Shown piece after piece: positions 8,877-21,000 of a stretch of DNA of 60,683 bases. The notes under the pieces were generated by a model. It was not told the origin of the DNA and made no database searches. It saw only the letters and a program-made list of their open reading frames with translations. The stretch's first letter is position 1, and each line of letters opens with the position of its first letter. Where the stretch lies: NCBI GenBank assembly GCA_020721005.1, contig DYNP01000002.1, positions 130,815 to 191,497 of the forward strand, in the 5' to 3' direction. The position numbers and the translations under genes were made by a program. Origin of the DNA: Thiomargarita sp. (GTDB lineage Bacteria; Pseudomonadota; Gammaproteobacteria; Beggiatoales; Beggiatoaceae).

Positions 8877-9938
8877 GTGTCCCTGTTTAAAATCCGTCCC
8901 GATCAAATTGCTCAAGAAGTGTTAGAATTTCACAAAAAATTGGCCGAGGGACTTAAGATATTGGCCGAAATTGATGAAGTTGCGGTAGGTACAACGCCCA
9001 GAGAAGCAGTATATCAGGAAGATAAATTGGTGCTTTACCACTATAAACCTATTGTGGACAAACCCAACCCCACGCCTTTACTCATCGTATATGCTTTGGT
9101 CAATCGTCCTTATATGCTTGATCTGCAACCGGATCGATCGCTGATCAAAAATTTGTTGGAAGTTGGGCAAGATGTTTATCTCGTGGATTGGGGCTATCCG
9201 GAACAAGCTGATCGTTATTTGTCTCTGGAAGATTATATCCAAGGATATTTGCACCGTTGTGTCAAAACTATTGGCAAACGTTATGGAATTGAACAAGTCA
9301 ATTTATTGGGAATTTGTCAGGGAGGTACGTTGAGTCTCTGTTACAGTGCCTTGCATCCAGAAAAAGTACGTAATTTAATAACCATGGTTACCCCGATCGA
9401 TTTTAAAACCCCGGACAATTTGCTCAGTCATTGGTTGCAACAAGTGGATATCGATTTGTTGGTAGATACATTGGGCAATATTCCAGGAGAATTGTTAAAT
9501 TGGACCTTTTTGAATCTAAAACCATTTCGATTGACCGGCCAGAAATATTTGGACATGGTGGACAGTTTAACAGACGTTGAAGCAGCCAAAAAGTTCCTGC
9601 GCATGGAAAAATGGATTTTTGACAGTCCCGATCAAGCCGGTGAAGCCTTTCGTCAATTTGTCAAGGGGTGTTTTCAAAAAAATGCCCTGATCGAAGGTAA
9701 ATTAATGATTGGGGAACAACGAGTCAATTTGAAGGAAGTGACCATGCCGGTGTTGAACATTTATGCCACCTTAGATCACCTGGTACCCCCCAGCGCTTCG
9801 ATGGCGCTAAAAAAATATGTGGGCACGACAGATTACACTGAAGTATCCTTTGTGGGAGGGCATATTGGCATCTATGTCAGTGGCCGGGCACAAAAAGAAG
9901 TGCCTATGGCTTTGGGCCAATGGTTGGATGCCCATTGA
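8877..9938 (+). CDS. phaC: Class III poly(R)-hydroxyalkanoate synthase PhaC
   Basis: A 353-residue alpha/beta-hydrolase-fold synthase, the short class III length. The lipase-box-like GICQGG places the catalytic cysteine at residue 147. The partner aspartate is in YATLDH (~D300) and the histidine in VGGHIG (~H329). It polymerises 3-hydroxyacyl-CoA, usually 3-hydroxybutyryl-CoA, in complex with PhaE. It starts with GTG, with a weak AGGA upstream inside the end of phaE. It ends 12 nt from a convergent unknown gene. No phaA or phaB is in the window. Confidence 0.95.
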   Translation: MSLFKIRPDQIAQEVLEFHKKLAEGLKILAEIDEVAVGTTPREAVYQEDKLVLYHYKPIVDKPNPTPLLIVYALVNRPYMLDLQPDRSLIKNLLEVGQDVYLVDWGYPEQADRYLSLEDYIQGYLHRCVKTIGKRYGIEQVNLLGICQGGTLSLCYSALHPEKVRNLITMVTPIDFKTPDNLLSHWLQQVDIDLLVDTLGNIPGELLNWTFLNLKPFRLTGQKYLDMVDSLTDVEAAKKFLRMEKWIFDSPDQAGEAFRQFVKGCFQKNALIEGKLMIGEQRVNLKEVTMPVLNIYATLDHLVPPSASMALKKYVGTTDYTEVSFVGGHIGIYVSGRAQKEVPMALGQWLDAH

Positions 9939-9950
9939 GCCTCTACTTTT

Positions 9951-11072
9951 TTATGAATAATAAGGATTTTCCCAAGTTCGATTGGATTTTTCATAAATCA
10001 GCCCATAAGTCATATTCATCACCGTGGTCAAATCCAAGGTATCCAATTTTAATTTCAAATCTAAGGCATCCAGACCCGGAGAAATTTCCACAATGGCTTT
10101 TCGCACGCGTTGCAATAAGCGGGGCGTAGTTAACGCCAACATTTCATATAAATTATCTTCCCCATTTTTCAAAAGGGCCTTAAATTTACTTTCCAAACGG
10201 TCGCTGTCAATGATCTGTACACACAATTTGATATTAGTCAAAATGTTCCGAATACAACCGCGAATTTGTTTAACCTTGTGTAAAATATCCAGGACACTTG
10301 AGCCCAAAAAAAGTACTCTCAGCTCATCAGGCAATCGATCCTTAGCCCCCACATCATTGGCCCCATCATCTTCAACTCCTGCAATCAGAAATTCAGAAAT
10401 TCCTATAATTAACAGCAGCTTATCATTGAGCAAACCAATTAATTTGTCACTGACATCATTAAAATCTTCATATGCCAAACGAGCATCATATTGAGAAAAA
10501 TTCAAATAATCCTGTTTTAAAATAGCCTTAATTTCGGTCAAATTAGGCTCAGTAATGTTATTGGTTAAGGCATTATTGATCTCCATTAACAAGGGATCAT
10601 TCTCATGATGTCCCTCTTTATCCTTAACTTTTAAAATGGCTTTGATGACCGGAATAACCTCATTTACGCGAGCAATATCTTTTTGAATTTGCAACAGATT
10701 CACCGTAACATTGTGCAAACCACGACTCACTTGATCCAATAATTTTAATTGCGTGGTCAACGGTTTATTTTGCATAAAGGAGCGCAAGGCCTTATTCTTC
10801 TTATGTAGGGTTTGCACCAATTGATGAGTGGTACTGACATCCAATCTCTTATCCAAATTGATTTCAAAAATACTGCCGGCTGAAATATTAATCGTTTTCT
10901 GAATATCTAACAATTTCTGAGATTCTTCATACACTCGAACGTACTTATTCATCTGCACGTATTCGCTCACCCGATCTTCCAAACTGTGAGAAATGCGATC
11001 AAAATACCCTTGCAATGAAGCAAAGGCCGCATTGTTGCGTGCCTTGGGTTGTTTTAATGGTTTTTGGCGCAT
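9951..11072 (-). CDS. Hypothetical mostly helical protein
   Basis: A 373-residue protein that I do not recognise. Basic N-terminus (MRQKPLKQPKAR), then a largely helical, leucine/isoleucine-rich sequence with regular charged heptads. A mildly hydrophobic stretch (DKLLLIIGISEFLIAG, ~218-233) could be a buried helix rather than a membrane segment. No signal peptide, no catalytic motif. It converges on phaC with a 12-nt gap, so co-transcription with the PHA genes is excluded. Coding quality over the full length is good, hence a real gene. Confidence 0.65.
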   Translation of the reverse strand: MRQKPLKQPKARNNAAFASLQGYFDRISHSLEDRVSEYVQMNKYVRVYEESQKLLDIQKTINISAGSIFEINLDKRLDVSTTHQLVQTLHKKNKALRSFMQNKPLTTQLKLLDQVSRGLHNVTVNLLQIQKDIARVNEVIPVIKAILKVKDKEGHHENDPLLMEINNALTNNITEPNLTEIKAILKQDYLNFSQYDARLAYEDFNDVSDKLIGLLNDKLLLIIGISEFLIAGVEDDGANDVGAKDRLPDELRVLFLGSSVLDILHKVKQIRGCIRNILTNIKLCVQIIDSDRLESKFKALLKNGEDNLYEMLALTTPRLLQRVRKAIVEISPGLDALDLKLKLDTLDLTTVMNMTYGLIYEKSNRTWENPYYS

Positions 11073-11651
11073 GGTCTTCCTCTTAGAGCCTTATTACATG
11101 AACGTTAAAATCTCTCAACTTACCTTCAACCCATTTTCCCTTAAAAAATCATGCCAGTTTTCATGAGTTATTCTCTAGGAAAATACGTATTCTCCATAAA
11201 TACGTCTGCCTAAACTCCAGAACTTTACTCAACCCAACGAGATAATGCCTTGTATTTACACTCATCGCTCAGCTCTTCAACCGCTCACTTTCCAACTCCT
11301 ATCTCTCGGATTAAAACTGCATTTTTCAACCCCACACCCTCTAGAAACTCCCAAATGACTGCCTAACTCCATCTCTGCATGCCATTGAACCTATTGAATT
11401 TCAACAACCTGCTGAATTTCAACACTCCCTCGACCGGGCGGAAATCACCATGCCCCCCAACCCTATTCATTGTAAATCCAGATTGAAAGACACCAATCGA
11501 ATACTGACAAAAGGTTGATTTGCTAAGATAATCGTAAATGCCCAACTCAAAATAGCGGATTCTACCACCCAAATTCAACCAACTACTTACCCAAAAATTC
11601 TGACAGTCCTTAAAGCCCATTCTTTCAATCACGCGACCCACACTCATTCCA
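11073..11651. other. Gene-free region upstream of relA
   Basis: A 579-nt C-rich stretch with no convincing gene on either strand. A 119-codon minus-strand frame (11363-11722) overlaps the relA start and has no recognisable protein features. The only structure I can support is a candidate promoter at 11504-11532. Confidence 0.45.
11504..11532 (+). promoter_or_regulatory. Candidate sigma-70 promoter for relA
   Basis: CTGACA (11504-11509) and GATAAT (11527-11532) each match five of six consensus bases and are spaced by 17 nt. Transcription would begin near 11539, giving a ~113-nt leader before the relA ATG. Confidence 0.45.
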
Positions 11652-13889
11652 ATGGTAACCACGACAAATCCTCTACTGACTTCCAGTGATGCCGTCAACC
11701 TTGAACAATGGATTGAACACATTACTCAAAAACGAACGCAAACTGAACAACAACTTCTGCGAAAAGCAATTGCTATCGCCAAAGAAACCCATCATGGCCA
11801 AACCTTACCTTCTGGACAACCCCATTTAATTCATGTACTTACCGTAGCGGATACCATGGCTGAGCTGGGCATGGACACCGAAGTCCTCATTGCCTCCATA
11901 TTACACGAAGCCATAGAAAGCTCCCTCACCATTCAAGTCATTGAAACTCACTTTGGTCCCAAAGTGATGCGGCTGATCGATGGGGTCAATAAAATGAAGT
12001 ATATTGAGAATTTCAAGGATGATCGTCCTCCTTCAAACACCCAAGTTCCAGAAAAAAATCAATCTCAAGAAGAAACTGCCCAAATCGAAGGGCTGCGCAA
12101 AATGCTCCTTGCCATGGCCGAAGATGTGCGAGTCGTGCTCATCAAACTTGCCGATCGTTTGGACAACATGCGCAATTTAGGCTATTTATCAGACTCCAAA
12201 CAAAAACGCTATGCCCAAGAAACTCTCGACCTATTCGCCCCCTTAGCCAATCGCCTGGGCATCTGGCAAATTAAATGGGAACTTGAAGATCTTGCCTTAC
12301 GTTACCTGGAACCCACCATTTACCAAAAACTGGCCAAATTGCTTGCCGAGCGGCGAACCCATCGGGAACATTATATTAACCAAGTCATGCAACTGTTGCA
12401 AACTGCCCTGGCAAACGCTGGTATTAAAGCCGAAGTGTCTGGACGACCCAAACACCTCTACAGCATTTGGCGCAAAATGCAACGCAAAGGTCTTGATTTT
12501 GACCAAATTTTTGACGTTCGAGCCATTCGCGTTATGGTCAATAACATCAATGAATGCTACAGTGCTTTGGGCATCATTCACAACTGCTGGCAACCCATTC
12601 CCGGAGAATTTGACGACTACATTGCCAATCCCAAGCATAACAACTACCAGTCCCTACACACAGCCGTGTTGGGACCTGAACAAAAGATTTTTGAAGTTCA
12701 GATTCGTACCCATGACATGCACCATCATGCAGAACTGGGAGTTGCCTCCCATTGGCGTTACAAAGAAGGAGGTCATGGCCAACACAGCGACAGTTTTGAA
12801 CAAAAAATCGCTTGGCTGCGTCAAATCTTACAATGGAAAGACGAAGAAAACACCACCGGCGACCTCATTGATCGTTTCAAATCCGAAATCTTTGAAGATT
12901 CCGTTTACGTGCTCTCCCCCCAAGACAAAGTCATCGAACTGCCCCAAGGCTCCACCCCCTTAGACTTCGCTTACTACATTCATACCCAACTCGGGCACCG
13001 CTGCCGAGGTGCTAAAGTCAACGGACGTCTTGTTCCCCTCACCTATGTTTTAAAAAGTGGAGAACAAATTGAAATCCTCACTTCCAAGGAAGAAAAACCC
13101 AGCCGAGACTGGCTAGCTCCTCATGTTGGCTACCTCAAAACTCCCCGAGCCCGCGCTAAGGTACGCCAATGGCTCAAAAAACAAGACGTGCACCAACACA
13201 TTGATGAAGGGCGCTTAATTCTTGAACGAGAATTGCGTCGCCTCAACATCAGAGACTGCAACCTGGAAAAACTCGCTCACACTCTGCGTTTTAAAACAAT
13301 AGACGACCTATTAGCCGCGTTGGGCAGAGGCGATCTCAGTTCCGCTCAAGTCACCCATTCCTTTAACGAACAATTATTCCCTGCCAAAAAATTCACCCTC
13401 CCCACTGAATTCTCCCCTCCCAACCTCCAGACCAAAGGGCACTTCTATATCAAAGGGGTAGAAGGTCTCCTTACCCAAATGGCAGGATGTTGTAAACCCG
13501 TTCCCTATGATCCCATTGTGGGTTACATCAGTAAAGGACGAGGAGTCGTTATTCACCGCTGTGATTGTGCCAATGCCTTACGCTGGCAAGACGAAGGCAA
13601 TGAACGCCTAATTGAAGTGCAATGGAGCGACTCTAAAACCACCTCCTCAATTTACCCTGTCGACATTCAAGTCATCGCCCATGATCGGACGGGACTGTTG
13701 CATGACATCTGTCAAGTAGTCTACAACGAAAAAATCAATATCATCGCCACCCATACCATCACCGACAAAAAGGACAACTCCGTAGATATGATTTTTACCC
13801 TAGAAGTCAATGATTTAGACCAACTGAGCCGTGCCCTAGCCAAAATTGACAACCTGCTCAATGTCATGAAAGTCTGGCGCAAAACATAA
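11652..13889 (+). CDS. relA: (p)ppGpp synthetase RelA
   Basis: A 745-residue RelA/SpoT protein, close to the usual length of RelA. Order: degenerate HD hydrolase domain (~45-200), synthetase domain (~245-360 with FDVRAIRVM, PNHN-YQSLHT and HAELGVASHWRYK), TGS (~405-465 with VYVLSPQDKVIELP), and a C-terminal zinc-finger/ACT region (AGCCKPVPYDP; HDRTGLLHDI). The hydrolase motif reads ILHEAIES instead of HDxxED. The synthetase carries the acidic EFDD motif of RelA-type monofunctional enzymes, rather than the basic SpoT motif. It should therefore make but not degrade ppGpp at starved ribosomes. A separate SpoT would be needed elsewhere. Confidence 0.92.
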   Translation: MVTTTNPLLTSSDAVNLEQWIEHITQKRTQTEQQLLRKAIAIAKETHHGQTLPSGQPHLIHVLTVADTMAELGMDTEVLIASILHEAIESSLTIQVIETHFGPKVMRLIDGVNKMKYIENFKDDRPPSNTQVPEKNQSQEETAQIEGLRKMLLAMAEDVRVVLIKLADRLDNMRNLGYLSDSKQKRYAQETLDLFAPLANRLGIWQIKWELEDLALRYLEPTIYQKLAKLLAERRTHREHYINQVMQLLQTALANAGIKAEVSGRPKHLYSIWRKMQRKGLDFDQIFDVRAIRVMVNNINECYSALGIIHNCWQPIPGEFDDYIANPKHNNYQSLHTAVLGPEQKIFEVQIRTHDMHHHAELGVASHWRYKEGGHGQHSDSFEQKIAWLRQILQWKDEENTTGDLIDRFKSEIFEDSVYVLSPQDKVIELPQGSTPLDFAYYIHTQLGHRCRGAKVNGRLVPLTYVLKSGEQIEILTSKEEKPSRDWLAPHVGYLKTPRARAKVRQWLKKQDVHQHIDEGRLILERELRRLNIRDCNLEKLAHTLRFKTIDDLLAALGRGDLSSAQVTHSFNEQLFPAKKFTLPTEFSPPNLQTKGHFYIKGVEGLLTQMAGCCKPVPYDPIVGYISKGRGVVIHRCDCANALRWQDEGNERLIEVQWSDSKTTSSIYPVDIQVIAHDRTGLLHDICQVVYNEKINIIATHTITDKKDNSVDMIFTLEVNDLDQLSRALAKIDNLLNVMKVWRKT

Positions 13890-15026
<1,137 letters not shown>

Positions 15027-15059
15027 TTTAACTCCATAACAATTATAAACTCATTACCT

Positions 15060-18000
15060 ATGAATCAAACCACCGAAAACATCGATACCCTCAGTGGGAT
15101 TGCCATCATTGGCATGGCTGGTCGTTTCCCCGGGGCCAAAAACATCGACACTTTTTGGAACAACCTCAAAAACGGTCTCGAAACCATCTCTTTTTTCACT
15201 GATGAGGAACTGTTGGCAGCAGGCCTCCCTCTGACCACCCTACAAAACCCTAACTATGTCAAAGCCAGAGGTTATTTAGAAGACACCGATTGCTTTGACG
15301 CTGCCTTCTTTGGCTATTCCTCCAGAGAAGCCGAATTGATGGACCCCCAACACCGCCTCTTTTTAGAAACAACTTACCACGCCCTAGAACACGCAGGCTA
15401 TGATTCCCAACGTTATACCGGTTGGATTGGCGTATTTGGGGGCGCCAGTGACAATCATTACCTCCACTACCTTCTCAGTCAATCGGCAGATCCCCTACAA
15501 ACCATGCAAGACACCCATGTGTTTTTTGGGAACTACCGGGACTTCATGATCACTCGCACCTCTTACAAACTCAACTTAACCGGTCCAGCCATCAACATCC
15601 AAACCGCCTGCTCAACCTCTTTAGTCGCCACCAACCTGGCCTGCCAATCCCTGCTCAATTACGAATGTGACCTCGCCGTGGCTGGAGGCGTTTCAGTACA
15701 CATTCCCAGCAAATCCGGTTACCTCTACGAAACCGGTGGCATTCCCTCTCCAGATGGACACTGCCGCACTTTTGACGCCCAAGCTCAAGGCACTGTCAGT
15801 GGAGACGGGGTGGCCTTAATCGTTCTCAAACGCCTAGAAGAAGCCTTGGCTGATGGCGATACCATCTATGCAGTCATCAAAGGTTTTGCCACCAACAATG
15901 ATGGTACCGACAAAATTGGCTACACTGCCCCCGGCGTAAACGGTCAAACCACAGTCATCGCCCTCGCCCACCAAATGGCAGGTGGAAATCTGGACAATGT
16001 ATCCTATATCGAAGCTCACGGGACCGCCACACCTCTAGGAGACCCTGTAGAAATCAAAGCCTTAACTCAAGCCTTTCGTCAACACACCCAACGCACCGGT
16101 TTCTGTCGCATTGGCTCAGTCAAAAGCAACGTCGGCCATCTCGATGCTGCTGCGGGAGTTACCGGTCTCATCAAAACAGTCCTAGCCTTACAACACGAAT
16201 TCATTCCCCCCACCCTACACTTTCAACACCCCAACCCTCAAATTGACTTTGCTCACAGTCCCTTCCTGGTCAATGCCCAACTCACTCCTTGGCCACGCGG
16301 AACTCAGCCTCGCCGTGCTGGAGTCAGTTCCTTTGGCATTGGCGGCACCAATACCCACATCGTCCTAGAAGAAGCCCCTGCCCATTCCCCCTCCAGTCCC
16401 TCTCGACCCTACCAACTGTTCCTATTCTCTGCCAAAACTGCTTCTGCTTTGGAGGACATCACTGCCCATCTACAACACCATCTCCAACAACACCCCCAGA
16501 TCAACTGGGCAGATGCCGCTTACACCTTACAAATTGGGCGCGGTCAATTTGAACACCGTCGATACATTCTCTGTCAAGACCTCGCATCCCTATTACATCC
16601 ACACCCCACCAACACCGGCACTCACCTCAAAAAACCAGCGCCCCCCGAAGTCATTTTCATGTTCACCGGGCAAGGCGCTCAATATCCAAACATGGGGCAA
16701 GGTCTCTATCAACACGAACCTCTATTTAGGGAACACTTCGATCACTGTGCCAAATTGCTCAAACCCATCCTAAATGTAGACCTCTGCACCCTATTGTATT
16801 CCACTTTAGAACAACAAACTGCAGCCCAACAACACATTCACCACACTGCATTTGCCCAACCCTTACTCTTCAGTCTCGAATATGCCCTAGCCAACCTACT
16901 CATAGCTTGGGGAATTCAACCCAAAGCCATGATTGGCCACAGCATCGGTGAATATGTAGCTGCCTGTTTAGCTGGGGTATTTTCCCTAACAGACGCGCTT
17001 ACCCTCATCGCACACCGCAGCCGGCTCATGCAAACCTTACCCACCGGTGCCATGCTGTCCATCACCTGGAGCATAACGGAACTGACCCCCTTTCTCAAAA
17101 CACAACCCTATGCCCACCTAATCTCCATCGCAGCCATCAATGCTCCCCTCTCCATTGTAGCGGCTGGGCCCATCGACAGCATCGAACAATTACAAACCGA
17201 CCTCCAAACCCAAGCCATTCCCACTCGACGCCTACACACTTCTCATGCCTTTCATTCCCACATGATGGAAGGTTGTCTCAACGCCTTAGCCACTGTTTTT
17301 AAAACTATTACTCTGCATGCCCCCCAACGTCCTTTCATCTCCAATCTCACTGGGACCTGGATTCAGCCGGAACAAGCCACCGATCCCCACTACTGGCTTA
17401 ACCACTTGCGCCACACTGTCCAATTTTCCCAAGGCCTCATCACCCTTTTAAACTCATTCCCAAACCAAATCTACCTTGAAATTGGTCCAGGCATTACCCT
17501 CAGTTCCCTATTACGCAAACACCTGATCCCTTCCAATCACGAAATCGTTCTCTCTACCCTACCTGCTCCTCAAAATCCTCAATCTGATCAAGAAATTATC
17601 CTAAACACCCTCGGACAACTTTGGTTAAGCGGACTTGAAATCAACTGGGCAACCTATTACCAACACGAACAACGTCACCGCATTCCCTTACCTGGCTACC
17701 CATTCACTCCCACTCGCCACTGGGCAAAACTCCAAAAATCTTCAACTCCCTCTCAAACTTCCTCAGATTTCAAGAACTTGAATAATGAGAACATAGCAGA
17801 AATAACTGCTCTGGTGCCTCCTCCCAAACAAGATGACTTGACAAACTGGTTCTACGCCCCCCAATGGCAACGAATCTTACCTCCAATACCCACTTCTCCC
17901 ACTGACCAATCCCGCTGGCTATTGTTGATGGATGACTGTGGAATAGGCCAACAACTGATCGACGAACTCCACCGTTACGGCCAATTCCCTATTCAAATCA

Positions 18001-21000
18001 CCGCTGGAGACCGTTACCAAATTCTCTCTGACCACGCCTACACCCTTCGTCCTCAACACCCAGAAGATTACCTTAACCTGTTACAACATCTGACCATTCT
18101 CCCTAACCGAATCGTTTACCTATGGGGAATCACCCAAAATTGTGGAACGGCAACCACCGCCTACCAACACTATAACCAATTGTTATATCTGATACAAGCA
18201 CTGGGAACTCACCACCCAGTCCCTTCCACTTCAAAAATCGAAACTGGCACCCTACAACTCACCCTTGTCACCAACCAAATGCAAGCGGTATTGCCCAATG
18301 AAGCACCTTGTCCAGCCAAAGCAGTTCTATTGGGACTGTGTAAAACTATTCCCCTAGAATATCCTCAATTCTCCTGCCGTTCCATAGACCTCCCAATTAC
18401 ACTCGACATTCCCGCTGCTCAACTGCTCCAGGAACTCATTGCCCCCGGTCCACAAGCTCCGCTCACTGCCTATCGTCATCAACACCGTTGGATTCAAAAT
18501 TACCCTGCCATTCCTCTACTCGCTCCTCTTTCAACTCCCCGATTAAGGGAAAAAGGCACCTACCTGATCATTGGTGGACTGGGAGGAGTGGGACTTGCTT
18601 TGGCAGATCATCTGGCTTACCACTGCCAAGCCAACATAGCCCTGGTGGGACGTTCTCCTTTTCCCTCAAAATCCACTTGGGAACATTGGTTAAAAGAAGG
18701 ACTGTCCAGCGCTTTGGAACACTGGGCACCTGCTCTGCTCACCGAAGAACAACACCTGTGGGAAAATACCGCCATTCGTGGCATTCCCGATTACCCAAAT
18801 CTCAATGCCCAACTGCTTGAATTGTGTTGTAGTTACGCTTACGATTACCTAAAAAGTCCATTGGGAACTGCCTCCAGTATTACTCTTTCTGCACTTAAAA
18901 ATACCCTGCACATCCAACCCAAGTTTGAAAAATTCATCGATTTCATGGTGCAATATCTCGCAGAGCACCACCGGGTAGAAATATCTGCACATTCCCATCC
19001 ACACCCCCTTATCACTTTCCTTGAAGCGCCGCGGTCTCCAACAGATTTACTGACTGATTTACACGCTCAATTTCCAGAATTTCGCGGTTTATACACACTA
19101 TTAGAGCGTTGTGCTGCTCATTATTCTCCAGCTCTCTCTGGAGCAATTCCTGCCATCAGTGTTCTCTATCCAGATGGCAAATCAGACTTCCTAAATGCCT
19201 GTGAACAAGACAGCATTCCCCACAGCTATGAACCCATTTATCGGAATTTACTGCGGCATCTACTTGAAAAACTGGTAGAAATCCATCCCCAAGGCAGACC
19301 ACTGCGGATTTTAGAAGTGGGTGCCGGGCAAGGTTTATTAACTTGGGAATTAATTCCCAGTTTGGAAGGTAAAGCCGTAGAGTACCACTTCTCGGATCTG
19401 GGTCCCTCTTTTATAAAACAAGCCCAACATAAAGCCCAAACCCAAGGCTTCAATTGCCTCCGTTTCCAAATTTTAGACATCGCTAAAAATCCGTTGGATC
19501 AAGGGTTTGAGCAAGAATCTTTTGACATTATCTTGGGCATGAATGTGGTCCATGCCACCCCTCATTTAGAAGAGACCTTATTTCACCTCCAAACTCTATT
19601 GGCCCCCCAAGGTCTATTGGGACTTATCGAAACCACGCAATCCTATCCATGGGTAGATATGGCTTGGGGACTTACTGAAGGGTGGTGGTATTTTAAAGAC
19701 TACCCATTGCGTTCTCAATCGCCTCTGTTGTCCCTAGAGCAATGGGAATCTTTCCTAAAAACTCAGCCTTTTGACACAATAAAAATTTACCCCAACGCTC
19801 CAGAAATTCGTTTCAAATCAGACGTTGGACTCATCCTTGCTCAAAAGCGGGCTCGTTCTCAACGATGGCTGCCGGCAGCTGAATTTTCAGAAATGGGTCA
19901 TTTACAACGCATTCGGGCTCAAATTCTCAAATTACAAGCATTGGAACGACAAGGCGCTGAAATTGCAGTTTATCAAGCCGATGTTGCAGATCAAGCCCAA
20001 CTGAGCAGCGTCTTGGCTGCAGTGCATGACCGTTTTGGTCCTCTAAATGGCGTGATTCATGCGGCCCTGGTGCTAAAAGATGGCATGATACAATTTAAAG
20101 ATCCGCAACTGGCCCGGCAAGTGTTTGCCCCCAAAATTACGGGCACGGAAGTGCTCTATGAATTGGTAAAATCCCAACCGCTGGATTTCTTGGTCTTGTG
20201 CTCTTCACTGGCTTCTATCATAGGTACCTATGCCCAATCGGACTATTGTGCTGCCAACGCCTATCAAGATGCTTTTGCTCATCAAAAAAGACATCAAGAT
20301 CAATTCCCAATTTGGTCAATCAATTGGGGAATCTGGCAAGACACTGGAGCAGCTATGCGGTTGCTGATGAGTAAAACGGCTGCCGCCAGTCGACCCCAGT
20401 GGGTCTCACATCCCCTTTTTGACTATCGCTTGGTTTTTGCCACGCAAATTTTATACTATGGACGATTGCAAATTGCCAAAGATTGGATACTCAAGGAACA
20501 CCGTCTCAATCAACAGGCCGTGCTTGCCGGGACTGTTTACTTGGAATTGGCTCGAGCCGCTTTTCAGCACCATACTCAACAGTCTACTTTGGAACTGCAC
20601 GATGTTTACTTCCTAAAACCGTTGGTGGTCCCAGAAGGTGCAGAAATTGAATTTGTCACCTTACTTGAACCCATGGTGGACAAGTCTGGTTTTCAGTTCA
20701 CTGTTCTCAGTGGAGACCATATTGAACATGCCACTGGCACACTTTTGCCCGGCCCAGCAGTGCCATCTCAAACTCACAATATTGAGTTGCTCAAGCACCA
20801 TTGTCCTCAATTTTTAATCACTTCCTCAAATCATACTTCTTCAGAAATGGATTTGACCGCAGTGGGACCCGTGGCAGTGGGACCGCGGTGGACGCAAGCT
20901 ATACAATCTATACAACTGGGTCAGCACCAAGCCTTGGCTTTTCTCAGTTTGCCCACTCACTATCAAGACGATCTTCTGCATTATCACTGCCATCCTGCTT

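Noticed and set aside
11363-11722. A 119-codon minus-strand frame overlapping the relA start
   Set aside because: Overlaps a certain gene and shows no family features or start signal.
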